Shown here: in pieces, positions 8,346-16,827 of the stretch | Layout of the letters: each line of letters starts with the position of its first letter | Numbering within the stretch: the first letter of the stretch is position 1 | Origin: Gemmatimonadota bacterium | GTDB taxonomy: Bacteria > Gemmatimonadota > Gemmatimonadetes > Gemmatimonadales > Gemmatimonadaceae | Length of the DNA stretch: 64,000 nt | Reading direction: 5' to 3' | Assembly (NCBI GenBank): GCA_027307165.1 | Contig: DAHUXM010000016.1 | Coordinates: 118,874 to 182,873 of the forward strand | The notes under the pieces: model-generated | The model's database searches: none | The model's input: only the letters and a program-made list of their open reading frames with translations | Told to the model about the DNA's origin: nothing | Made by a program: the position numbers and the translations under genes

Positions 8346-11300
8346 ATGGAGTACAGACCGATCGTTGCCGCGCTGGCGGCGCTCTCGCTTGCGGCACTCC
8401 CGGTGCCGTCCCTGGCACAGAAGGTTGCTCCCGATTACCTCGCCGGTCTCAAATGGAGATCCATTGGTCCGTACCGCGCGGGCAACATCTCGTCGGTGAC
8501 GGGAATACCTGGCGACCCCACGACCTACTATGTCGGAACACCCGAGGGCGGCGTCTGGAAAACGACCAGTGCCGGCACCGTTTGGTATCCCGTGTTCGAC
8601 GACGCGCACGTCGCTTCGATCGGAGCAGTGGCAGCCTCGCCGTCGAGTCCAAACACGGTGTACGTCGGCACTGGTGATCCCTCCGGCTGGTCGTTCTCAC
8701 CCGGCAACGGCGTTTACAAGACGACCGACGGCGGAAAGACGTGGCGCAACATCGGCCTGGAAAAAACGCGCTACATAAACTCGATAATCGTCGACGCCAA
8801 AAACCCCAACATCGTTCTGGTGGGCGCAATCGGAGCGCCCGCTTCGGGTGGGCCTGCCAACGAGGCGCGTGGCATTTACCGCACTTCGGATGGCGGCGCG
8901 ACCTGGAAACGCGTGCTGTACAAGGACGCCTACACCGGCGTCAAGAACATGACCTTCGACGCCGCCGATCCACGGATCATCTATGCGTCGCTTCAGCGCG
9001 GGATGACCGGCGTCTCGCCCGCTGAGCTTGCGCCGCTCGCCCCGCTCGGAAACGGGATGTACAAGTCGGTGGACCAGGGAGTTACGTGGACTCCCGTGGG
9101 CGCCAAGGGCCTTCCAGAGCGGATCCCGAGCTACGAGATGGCAGTTGCGTCCGGAACCCGTGGCAAACGCGTCTACGCCGAAGCGCAGGGCGCCGGCCGC
9201 GATGCCGGTGGAGTCTACCGCTCCGACGACGGCGGCAGCTCATGGACGCTCGGCACAAAGGAACTCGGAAGTGCCGGCGGCAGGATTTACGTCGATCCGA
9301 AGAATCCGGACGTCGTGTATCTCATGGGAACCTCGATGTATCGCTCTCTGGACGGCGCACGCACTTTCAATTCATACAAGGGTGCGCCCGGCGGAGACGA
9401 CAATCGAGAGCTCTGGATCGATCCCTCCAATCCGCGCAGGATGTTGATGGGAGCCGATCAGGGGCCAACCATAAGTGTCGACAACGGCGTGACATGGACA
9501 CCCTGGTACATCATGCCCAACGGGCAGTTTTACAACGTCGCCATCGATGGAGACTTTCCATACAGGGTGTGTGGATCACAACAGGACAGCGGAACCGCAT
9601 GTGTCCTGAGCCGGAGCGACTACGGCCGGATCCGTGAGAACGACTGGTACGCTGTCGGTGGCTTCGAGCGCGGCGCAATCGCGCCGGATCCTCTCAATCC
9701 GCGCTGGATATTCACGCAGGGATGGTATCACACCCTCCGCAGGTACGATCGCACGACGGGCCAGGTGGCGGTGCTTTACACTCCCACGCCGGAAGATCGT
9801 TTCGGTGGTCTGCCACCAACAGTATTCCTGCCGCAGGATCCACGCGTCATGTATCTCGCCGCGCAGTACGTGATGGAATCCGACGACAGTGCTCGGCATT
9901 TTCACAAGATCAGCCCCGATCTCACCGTTCCGGGCGCACCGCTGGACACGAGCTCGACCGCGCCGCGCTTCCGCCGGTACGATGCCTTCATTCAGACGCT
10001 GTCCGTATCGACTCTGACGAAAGGGGAGATATGGGCGGGCACCAACAACGGCGTCATTCAGCTCACTCGCGATGGTGGAAAGAGCTGGACCAACGTCACG
10101 CCGTCTGGTCTTCCCGCGCGCGCGGGCATCAACATCATCGACGCTTCGCACAGCAACGACGGAACTGCGTACGCTGCCGTCGGCGCGCCGGGCGACGTGC
10201 ATCCGTACATCTATCGCACCACCGATTACGGCAGAAGCTGGACGAAGATCGTTTCCGGCCTGCCGGACGAAGGTCTCGTTCGCGTGGTGCGCGAAGATCC
10301 GGTAAAACCCAACTTGCTGTATGCTGGTACGGTCACCGGTGCGTGGGTTTCGTTCGACCGCGGAAATCACTGGCAATCCCTTCAGATCAACCTTCCCCAC
10401 ACCGTTGTAAGCGACATCGCGATTCACGACAACGACATAGCGATATCGACATACGGCCGCGGCCTCTGGGTGATGGACGACGTCACCCCCCTTCGCGATG
10501 CAGAACAGGCAGTCGCTGCCGGGAGTGCGCCGTATCTGTACGCTCCGGAGACGACCTACCGTGTCCGCTGGGACAACGATCAGGATACGCCGAGGCCGCC
10601 AGAAGTTCCAGCGGGCGAAAACGCGCCGGAAGGTGCGATGATCTACTACCACCTCCCGTCAGCCGCATCTGGACCGATAAGCATCTCCATTCGGGACCAG
10701 AGCGGCAACATCGTTCGGCAGTACACAAACACGGCGCCGCCGCCCAGCCTCATGCCGAACGTTCCTACATACTGGTTCTCACCGCCGGAAGGACTGCCGA
10801 CTGCGGCGGGACTGCATCGCGTGCTCTGGGACCTGCGCTATCCGGACCCCAAGACGCTGCCGTACGGGTACTCCGGCAACATGCTCACCTACACCGAGTA
10901 CACGCTCACGTGGCACGCCGTCCGGGGAAATACGCCGCGCGTTCAGCCGCCTGGAATCATGGCCATCCCGGGCAAGTACACGGTCGAGCTGACAATCGAC
11001 GGTCACACGTACAAGCAGGAATTCACGCTCAGGAACGATCCGCGCGTACCCGTTACCCAGGAGCAACTCGCGGCGCAATTCGAATCGGAGAAAGTGATTA
11101 CCGCCGGAATGGCGAGCAGCTACGACGGTTACTACGTCGTCGATCGGATGCGCAAGGTGCTCGCCGCCAACGAAGCAAGGATCGCCGGCAAGCCGAATGC
11201 ATCCGAGGTCACTGCAGCGATCGGATCGTTGTCCACACAACTATCGCAACTTGCGGATGGCGAGTTCGGTTTCGCCAATCGTGACCTGACGAGGCATCTC

Positions 11301-11537
11301 GAAGATGCCGATTTCGGCGATCTCATGCCAACCGAAAGCAATCTGGGCGCGGTAAAGGCGAACTGTCGACAGATCGACGCCGCTCTGACAGAACTGCACA
11401 GGTTGCGTACGACGACGATACCGCAACTGAATACCGTACTGGAGCACGCTCAGCTGACGCCACTGCCACTCGGCGAAGTGCCCAGCGCTCCGTCGTGCGG
11501 AGTCGCGCACGATGCGGTGGCCCGAGCCGCCAGATAA
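8346..11537 (+). CDS. Exported BNR/sortilin-like beta-propeller protein
   Basis: Protein of 1,063 residues with a signal peptide (MEYRPIVAALAALSLAALPVPSLAQ). The start is set by GGGAGGA at 8334-8340, five nt before the ATG; the open frame upstream of it has no other support. The first 750 residues contain about ten Asp-box/BNR strands such as YKTTDGGKTW, YRTSDGGATW, YRSDDGGSSW, LTRDGGKSW and YRTTDYGRSW, as in sortilin (VPS10)-type propellers often named glycosyl hydrolases in annotation. The last 300 residues form a beta-sandwich-like C-terminal region followed by a helical segment. I see no glycosidase catalytic residues. It is a probable paralogue of the protein at 22555. Likely a cell-surface or secreted protein binding or processing polymers. 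Confidence 0.9.
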   Translation: MEYRPIVAALAALSLAALPVPSLAQKVAPDYLAGLKWRSIGPYRAGNISSVTGIPGDPTTYYVGTPEGGVWKTTSAGTVWYPVFDDAHVASIGAVAASPSSPNTVYVGTGDPSGWSFSPGNGVYKTTDGGKTWRNIGLEKTRYINSIIVDAKNPNIVLVGAIGAPASGGPANEARGIYRTSDGGATWKRVLYKDAYTGVKNMTFDAADPRIIYASLQRGMTGVSPAELAPLAPLGNGMYKSVDQGVTWTPVGAKGLPERIPSYEMAVASGTRGKRVYAEAQGAGRDAGGVYRSDDGGSSWTLGTKELGSAGGRIYVDPKNPDVVYLMGTSMYRSLDGARTFNSYKGAPGGDDNRELWIDPSNPRRMLMGADQGPTISVDNGVTWTPWYIMPNGQFYNVAIDGDFPYRVCGSQQDSGTACVLSRSDYGRIRENDWYAVGGFERGAIAPDPLNPRWIFTQGWYHTLRRYDRTTGQVAVLYTPTPEDRFGGLPPTVFLPQDPRVMYLAAQYVMESDDSARHFHKISPDLTVPGAPLDTSSTAPRFRRYDAFIQTLSVSTLTKGEIWAGTNNGVIQLTRDGGKSWTNVTPSGLPARAGINIIDASHSNDGTAYAAVGAPGDVHPYIYRTTDYGRSWTKIVSGLPDEGLVRVVREDPVKPNLLYAGTVTGAWVSFDRGNHWQSLQINLPHTVVSDIAIHDNDIAISTYGRGLWVMDDVTPLRDAEQAVAAGSAPYLYAPETTYRVRWDNDQDTPRPPEVPAGENAPEGAMIYYHLPSAASGPISISIRDQSGNIVRQYTNTAPPPSLMPNVPTYWFSPPEGLPTAAGLHRVLWDLRYPDPKTLPYGYSGNMLTYTEYTLTWHAVRGNTPRVQPPGIMAIPGKYTVELTIDGHTYKQEFTLRNDPRVPVTQEQLAAQFESEKVITAGMASSYDGYYVVDRMRKVLAANEARIAGKPNASEVTAAIGSLSTQLSQLADGEFGFANRDLTRHLEDADFGDLMPTESNLGAVKANCRQIDAALTELHRLRTTTIPQLNTVLEHAQLTPLPLGEVPSAPSCGVAHDAVARAAR

Positions 11538-11559
11538 CGCGGAGGGTTCCATTCACGAC

Positions 11560-11591
11560 GAAGCCGGTGTGGCATCCGCCACACCGGCTTC
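11560..11591. terminator. Bidirectional intrinsic terminator
   Basis: Perfect 14-bp stem (GAAGCCGGTGTGGC and its complement) with a 4-nt loop ATCC, 22 nt after the BNR stop codon. The flanking T content is modest on the plus strand, so hairpin strength rather than a long U-tract would drive termination. Confidence 0.8.
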
Positions 11592-11685
11592 TTCACTCCC
11601 TCGATCCACGTTCTTCCAGTAATCAGTACGGCATGACCGATCGTAGTGGCGCGCACATCCCTTGCGTCGTCGGCGAATACATGCA

Positions 11686-11731
11686 CGAAAAACGGGAGCC
11701 CATCACACGCGCACCGTGATGGGCTCCCGTT
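11686..11731 (-). terminator. Intrinsic terminator of the SusC-SusD operon
   Basis: Perfect 16-bp stem (11691-11706 with 11716-11731) closing a 9-nt loop, followed on the minus strand by a run of five T. It lies 26 nt after the SusD-like stop codon and ends that operon. Confidence 0.92.
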
Positions 11732-11756
11732 CTATCTTCCCGCCTTTGCTACGAGC

Positions 11757-13292
11757 CTACTGGCAGGTTGGAGCTGCCGTGGGCTTGGTATCCCAGTACA
11801 CGCGGGTACCGAAGTTGTCAGGACCCTGTCGCGCGATCGCGGCGTTGAGGTTGGTCGCGTTGACCGACGCTTCAGTGGTCGAGTAGTAGTAACGACGCGG
11901 AATGTACGGAACGATCGTGCTCGGCCCTGGAACGATGACCGGCGTACAGGTGCGGCGCCACTCTGCCCATGCCTGGCCGTCATCGCCAAACAGAGCGATG
12001 TATTTCTGCGTTGCGATCTGCTTGAGCCCCGCCGTGCCGCCCTGATACACGATACTCGGCTGAGCCATGAACGCGGCGATTGCCGAAGCGTCCGTCACTC
12101 CCCACTGCGCCATCGACGCCTGGATTGCGGCATAGTAATCCGCCGCCGCCTCGCCGTGCGGGACACCGCCGATGCCGCGCTCTGCTGCCTCTGCGCGGAT
12201 GAACATCAACTCGGCGTACGTCATGAGCTTGGATGGAAACGAGAGTCCGGCAGAAGTACCGAAGGTGCCGTACGACGTGACGCCCGGATAGAACACTAGA
12301 CCGGGACGCGACGCCTTTCGGTACCACACGTTGGCAGAGTCCTGCAGGAGCGCCGCCGGCATTCCGCCGTATCCGTTGGGATAGGCCGAGCTGTCGACGA
12401 CCGGCTGGCCGTAGACCTTGATACGCGGATCGTTCGCCATGAGCGCCGTCATCGTGCGCGCAAGACGTGCGTCGTCACGCGTCTTGAGCACATCCGCGAA
12501 CGGATTGTCCGACACACCGTCGCCAGGCCACGCCAGCTTGGCGTTGTCAGCGTTGGACGTGAACACGCCGCCTGCGTCGGTGAAGGCTGCCTTGAGCTCC
12601 GCGTCGGCCGTCGTCGGATCGACGTTTACGAGACGCATCGCATAACGGGCACGGAGCGAATTGGCGAACTTCCGCCACTGCGCGAGATCGCCTCCGTATA
12701 TCGGATCGGCAGTGCCAAGACCGGCCGAGCCAGCTGTTGCGCCGCCCATTGCATCAGAAGCTGCCTTGAGCGTGGCGAAGAAACCAGCGTAGATGTCCTT
12801 CTGCGCATCGTACTTGGGAGCGACCACGCCGGAATCTGCCTTGAGCGCGTCCGAGTACGGGACATCACCGAAGTAATCGGTCAGGTAGCTGAAATCCCAC
12901 GTCTGCAGGACCATCGCCGGGCCGTAAATGCCCGGTGCGGACGCGGCCTTCCCTTTCGAGATTACCTGCCGCAGATCCTGCAGGTCGTTGTTGTAAGGCC
13001 CATTGAAAGTGCCTGTCGTACCGTCGGCCTGAAGACTGATGTACGAGTCTGCCGTCGGATAAGTCGTGTTGGCGATCTGTTGAATGATGATCGCGGGGCC
13101 ACCAAAACCCACCCAGCGCCCGACTGCGGCCGCAGTGGCGCTCGTGAAGAGCGCGCCTGCCGGTGCGGAAGTCGGACTGTTTGGATTCCGGTTGGCGGTC
13201 GTGATGTTTTCGGTGTTACACGCCACCGCTCCGGCAATCACCGTGAGCCCGGTAAGGCCGTGTGTGAGGCCGCGTAGCCAAGTCTTGTTCAT
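11757..13292 (-). CDS. SusD/RagB-family surface lipoprotein
   Basis: Outer-membrane lipoprotein of 511 residues that captures substrate for the TonB-dependent channel encoded just upstream. The start at 13292 is fixed by a strong GAGGAGGA Shine-Dalgarno. A signal peptide ends at a lipobox-like AVAC. TPR-like helices typical of the SusD_RagB group are visible, including SYLTDYFGDVPYSDAL, the conserved block near the substrate site, and LMTYAELMFIRAEAAERG near the C-terminus. It follows the SusC-like gene by 28 nt, in the usual SusC-SusD order, and is closed by a strong terminator. The ligand (glycan, peptide or other) cannot be told from sequence. Confidence 0.95.
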   Translation of the reverse strand: MNKTWLRGLTHGLTGLTVIAGAVACNTENITTANRNPNSPTSAPAGALFTSATAAAVGRWVGFGGPAIIIQQIANTTYPTADSYISLQADGTTGTFNGPYNNDLQDLRQVISKGKAASAPGIYGPAMVLQTWDFSYLTDYFGDVPYSDALKADSGVVAPKYDAQKDIYAGFFATLKAASDAMGGATAGSAGLGTADPIYGGDLAQWRKFANSLRARYAMRLVNVDPTTADAELKAAFTDAGGVFTSNADNAKLAWPGDGVSDNPFADVLKTRDDARLARTMTALMANDPRIKVYGQPVVDSSAYPNGYGGMPAALLQDSANVWYRKASRPGLVFYPGVTSYGTFGTSAGLSFPSKLMTYAELMFIRAEAAERGIGGVPHGEAAADYYAAIQASMAQWGVTDASAIAAFMAQPSIVYQGGTAGLKQIATQKYIALFGDDGQAWAEWRRTCTPVIVPGPSTIVPYIPRRYYYSTTEASVNATNLNAAIARQGPDNFGTRVYWDTKPTAAPTCQ

Positions 13293-13320
13293 TGATTCCT
13301 CCTCGGTATGCGGTGGCGAA

Positions 13321-16300
13321 TTATGGGGTGACCTGGAACGTGATGCCGATGCTGCGCGTCGTCGGCATTGGAGCAAATTCAAGCCCCTGTGCATTTCCAG
13401 TGTTGTACGTGAACTCAGGGTCGATGTTCGGGACGTTCGTTTGCGTCCAGAGATTCCGTCCTACGAGTGCGACGTTGATCGTCTGAGCGCTGAATCGGTT
13501 GGCGAGGGTGGTTGGCAGGTCATAGCCAACTCGTACCTCGCGCAGCTTGACGTACGTATCTGTGTACGTGTACGCCTGATTGAACAACCACAGCGACTGG
13601 AAGTACTGCTCCGACGTCACGTTGACCGTGTTCGGCTTGCCTGACGCCTTGTCGATCCCCTTGACCACGATGCCGGGATTGTTCCAGTCAACTTCGCGTC
13701 CCCGCAGCGTGTTCGCGCACATTCCGCTCTGATCGCACATCATGTTGGTATTGCTGAAGAACTGACCGCCCACGTGGAAGTCGAACAGAAAGCTTCCGGT
13801 GAAGCGCTTGAACTTGAATTCGTTGTTCCAGCCACCGACCCACCGTGGATTCACGTTACCGAGCACAGCCGCCGGTCCGCGGATCGGAAGCCCCTTCTGC
13901 GTCAGCAGATTGCCGCTGGAGTCGCGCAGGAAGGTGTAGCCGGTGAGCTGGCCATACGGTTGACCCGCAGTGGCCACCACCGATGCGCTACGCTGAGTGC
14001 CGAGCACCACAGTAGTGAGACCAGGGGTCAGTGCGACGACCTTGCTCTTGTTGCTCGCGTAGTTGAACGTGGTCGTCCAGTTCAATCCGTTGTCGGAACG
14101 CAGAGGCGTTATACCGAGCGTGGCCTCGAACCCCTTGTTCGAGATCTGACCCGCGTTGATCGCCTGTGTCAGGTAACCGGACGTGGGTGGGATCACGAGG
14201 TTGAGGATCTGATTCTTCGTTTCCTTGTCGTAGTAGCTCGCGTCAACCGTGACTCGGCTATCCAGGAAAGCCAGCTCTGCGCCGACTTCGGAGCTCGTCG
14301 TCTGCTCCGGCTTGAGATTGGCGTTGGCGAGATTGTCGGAGAGCGAGAATTTCGGCAGTGATCCAAACTTGGTCGAAGAGCCGTTGAACACTGTCGCCAA
14401 CTGGTATGGTGTAGCGTCGCTGCCGACACGCGCGAATGCGCCGCGCAGCTTGGCGTATGTGAGGACCTTCGACTTCAACTGCGGAAGAGCGTTGGTGAGA
14501 ACCAGCGACGTATTCACGCCCGGGTAGAAATAGGAGTTCTGACCCTGAGGGAGTGTCGACGACCAGTCGGTTCTACCGGTTGCCTCGACAGTCCACCAAT
14601 TGTCCCAGGTGAGTGCGCCAGACTCGTAAACACTGTTCACGCGCCGATCGGAATCGAACTGCTGAAGCGTCGGCGTGATGGCGGCGTTGGAGACGTTGTA
14701 GATGCCGGGCACCGAGATGCCTGGCGTCGAGACGTTCGTGGATCCGAACGTGTTGCGACGCAGCGTTCCACCGAGCAGGCCGGTAAATGCGAGACGCGTC
14801 CTCAGCTGCTTGTTCACGTTGAGCAGCAGATCCACGTTGCTCTCGGTGTTGTCTTGAGTCGCGTTCGAGAACGCGCCGGCGTAGTTCGGATCGGAATACT
14901 GGATGTTGCCAGCCGCGAAATCGCGATTGATCTTCCAGTTGTAGTAGTCCTGACCACCGCGAAGTGTAGCTGAGAGCCAGTCGTTCACCGTGTACGTTCC
15001 GCTCACGCTTCCGATTACGCGATTGCGGATGTCGTATTCGGGGTTGAAGTTCTGCAACCAGTACGGATTGTTGTGGAAGTTGTAGTTCCAGTTGTAGAGG
15101 TTGCCGTTGGCGTCGTATTGCTGCGCCTTCAGTTCGTTCATGTTCACCTGACGGCCGAACCAGACGAACTGCTCGAGAATACTGGTATTGTAGCCCTGGC
15201 CAGGCCGATTGTGGGCAGTGCCCTGGATGTACTGAACGTTTCCAGATGTCGTGAACTTGCTGCCGAGGCGGAAGTTTCCAGCGAGAGAGCTGGACAGATT
15301 GCGGAACGTGTTGTTCGGGATGACCCCTTGCGTCTCGTTGTTTCCGATGGAGAAGCGGCCGTTTGCGTTGTCGGTTCCACCAGACACGGCGAAGGTATTG
15401 GCGAAGCTGTGTCCGGTCTGGAAGAAACTATCCGCGTTGTCCGGGTGCGGAATGAACGGAGTCGGTATCCGATTGCCCTGGGCATCGACCGGGCTGTCGA
15501 ACTGCGGGATCAGCTGCCCATTCATGCGCGGGCCGTAGCTCTGATCGTAACCGTCGTTCACACCACCGCCCTTGCCGTCCTTGAATGCGAAGTTACCACC
15601 GGAACCCTGGCCGTAGAGATTCTGCCAGTCCATATACGTGGAAGGCCTGTCCCAGGTGTAGGCACTGGTGAGAGCCGTCCGGAGCTTGGCGTTGGAGTTC
15701 GCGCCGTGCTTGGTTGTGATTACGATGACGCCGTTCGCTGCGCGTGAGCCGTAGAGCGCGGCGGCGTTCGGCCCCTTGAGCACCGAGACTGACTCGATGT
15801 CTTCGGGGTTGATGTCGTTGATGACATTACCGAGGTCGAGCCCGGAGCTTGCCGAGTTCGAAAGCGAGCCGACATTGAATGATCCGCCGCGATCGTCGCT
15901 CGAAACGGGGATGCCATCCACCACGAAGAGTGGATTGTTGTCGCCGTTGATAGAGTTGGAGCCGCGGATGGTGATCTTCGTCGAAGCGCCCGGAGTGCCA
16001 GAGCTCGTCACGACCATGCCTGAAACCTTGCCTGCGAGCTGGTCGACGAAGTTCTGCGAGTGGGTCGCGTTGAGCTCCTTGCTCGAAATCTCCTGCTGCG
16101 CGGTTCCGAGCTGACTCTTTTCACGCTGCTGGCCGAGGGCAGTTGTAACGACACCCTCGAGCTGATTGATGAGGGCCGCGAGGGTGAAATTGGCCGTCGT
16201 CGTCGAGCCGAGATGAGGAGAGATGACGATGCTCTGCGAGCGGTAACCGATTCTCCGCACCATTACGGTGACGGAAGTGCTGGTCAGGCGCGACGCTGGA

Positions 16301-16509
16301 ATTGCAAAGGTATAGCGTCCCTGATCATCGGTGACGGCTCCGACACTCAGTGCCGGGATCGCGACGGTCGCCGCGGGAATCGCTTCACCGGTTTCAGCGG
16401 TGACTCGGCCTGAGACCACGGCCGTTTGCGCCTGCGCCACAGCAGGGAGTGCCAGTACGGACCCGGCTATGGCAGCAAAGGCGGCACAACAACAAACAAA
16501 TCGCTTCAT
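13321..16509 (-). CDS. SusC/RagA-family TonB-linked outer membrane protein
   Basis: TonB-dependent transporter of 1,062 residues. The start at 16509 has a GGAGG six nt upstream and leads into a signal peptide ending AVAQAQ. Order: CarboxypepD_reg-like domain (residues 30-110, VSGRVTAETGEAIPAATV), plug domain with the SusC hallmark TIRGSNSINGDNNPLFVVDGIPV region and VSVLKGPNAAALYGSRAANGVI, then a 22-strand-type barrel ending in SIGITFQVTP. It forms an operon with the SusD-like gene. Upstream are a paired palindrome (16711-16745) and a leader hairpin (16647-16668), suggesting specific regulation. Substrate unknown. Confidence 0.95.
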   Translation of the reverse strand: MKRFVCCCAAFAAIAGSVLALPAVAQAQTAVVSGRVTAETGEAIPAATVAIPALSVGAVTDDQGRYTFAIPASRLTSTSVTVMVRRIGYRSQSIVISPHLGSTTTANFTLAALINQLEGVVTTALGQQREKSQLGTAQQEISSKELNATHSQNFVDQLAGKVSGMVVTSSGTPGASTKITIRGSNSINGDNNPLFVVDGIPVSSDDRGGSFNVGSLSNSASSGLDLGNVINDINPEDIESVSVLKGPNAAALYGSRAANGVIVITTKHGANSNAKLRTALTSAYTWDRPSTYMDWQNLYGQGSGGNFAFKDGKGGGVNDGYDQSYGPRMNGQLIPQFDSPVDAQGNRIPTPFIPHPDNADSFFQTGHSFANTFAVSGGTDNANGRFSIGNNETQGVIPNNTFRNLSSSLAGNFRLGSKFTTSGNVQYIQGTAHNRPGQGYNTSILEQFVWFGRQVNMNELKAQQYDANGNLYNWNYNFHNNPYWLQNFNPEYDIRNRVIGSVSGTYTVNDWLSATLRGGQDYYNWKINRDFAAGNIQYSDPNYAGAFSNATQDNTESNVDLLLNVNKQLRTRLAFTGLLGGTLRRNTFGSTNVSTPGISVPGIYNVSNAAITPTLQQFDSDRRVNSVYESGALTWDNWWTVEATGRTDWSSTLPQGQNSYFYPGVNTSLVLTNALPQLKSKVLTYAKLRGAFARVGSDATPYQLATVFNGSSTKFGSLPKFSLSDNLANANLKPEQTTSSEVGAELAFLDSRVTVDASYYDKETKNQILNLVIPPTSGYLTQAINAGQISNKGFEATLGITPLRSDNGLNWTTTFNYASNKSKVVALTPGLTTVVLGTQRSASVVATAGQPYGQLTGYTFLRDSSGNLLTQKGLPIRGPAAVLGNVNPRWVGGWNNEFKFKRFTGSFLFDFHVGGQFFSNTNMMCDQSGMCANTLRGREVDWNNPGIVVKGIDKASGKPNTVNVTSEQYFQSLWLFNQAYTYTDTYVKLREVRVGYDLPTTLANRFSAQTINVALVGRNLWTQTNVPNIDPEFTYNTGNAQGLEFAPMPTTRSIGITFQVTP

Positions 16510-16646
16510 TTGGGTCCTCCAGAGGGGGCAGAGGGGCGTGCACACTTTCCAGCCTTCAGGTGCTCCACTGACGGTCAACTCGGCGCGACGGAGCGGAAGT
16601 CAGCTTGGGACTTTCGCCGTTCACCGTAGTGGAACGGCCTGCTGGA

Positions 16647-16668
16647 CACGCATCGACTAGGATGCGTG
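16647..16668 (-). promoter_or_regulatory. Leader hairpin or operator upstream of the SusC-like gene
   Basis: Perfect 8-bp inverted repeat CACGCATC/GATGCGTG around a 6-nt loop, 138 nt before the SusC ATG. It is not followed by a T-run, so it is more likely a leader RNA structure or protein site than a terminator. Function unknown. Confidence 0.45.
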
Positions 16669-16710
16669 CTCGAAATGGTACGGGGCGGAGCGACTGCGAT
16701 GTAAGGTTAT

Positions 16711-16745
16711 GGATACAATATCCGCTGACACGGATATAATATCCG
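16711..16745 (-). promoter_or_regulatory. Paired palindromic operator upstream of the SusC-SusD operon
   Basis: Two related palindromes: GGATACAATATCC (16711-16723, one mismatch) and CGGATATAATATCCG (16731-16745, perfect 7-bp arms around one base). Their centres are 21 bp apart, two helical turns, so two dimers would bind the same DNA face. Each contains a -10-like sequence, so binding may overlap a promoter. They lie about 200 nt before the SusC start in the 318-nt gap after the kinase gene at 16828; apart from these sites and the hairpin, I see nothing coding in that gap. Confidence 0.6.
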
Positions 16746-16827
16746 GCGCGTGCACGGAAAGGGCAAGCACGCAAATCGCCGACAGCGGCCCCGCCGCTCC
16801 CGGCGGACTCCGACCGGCCTTTCTAGA

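Noticed and set aside
9722..11284. 520-codon plus-strand frame within the BNR gene
   Set aside because: Alternate frame of 8346-11537, which carries the BNR motifs and signal peptide.
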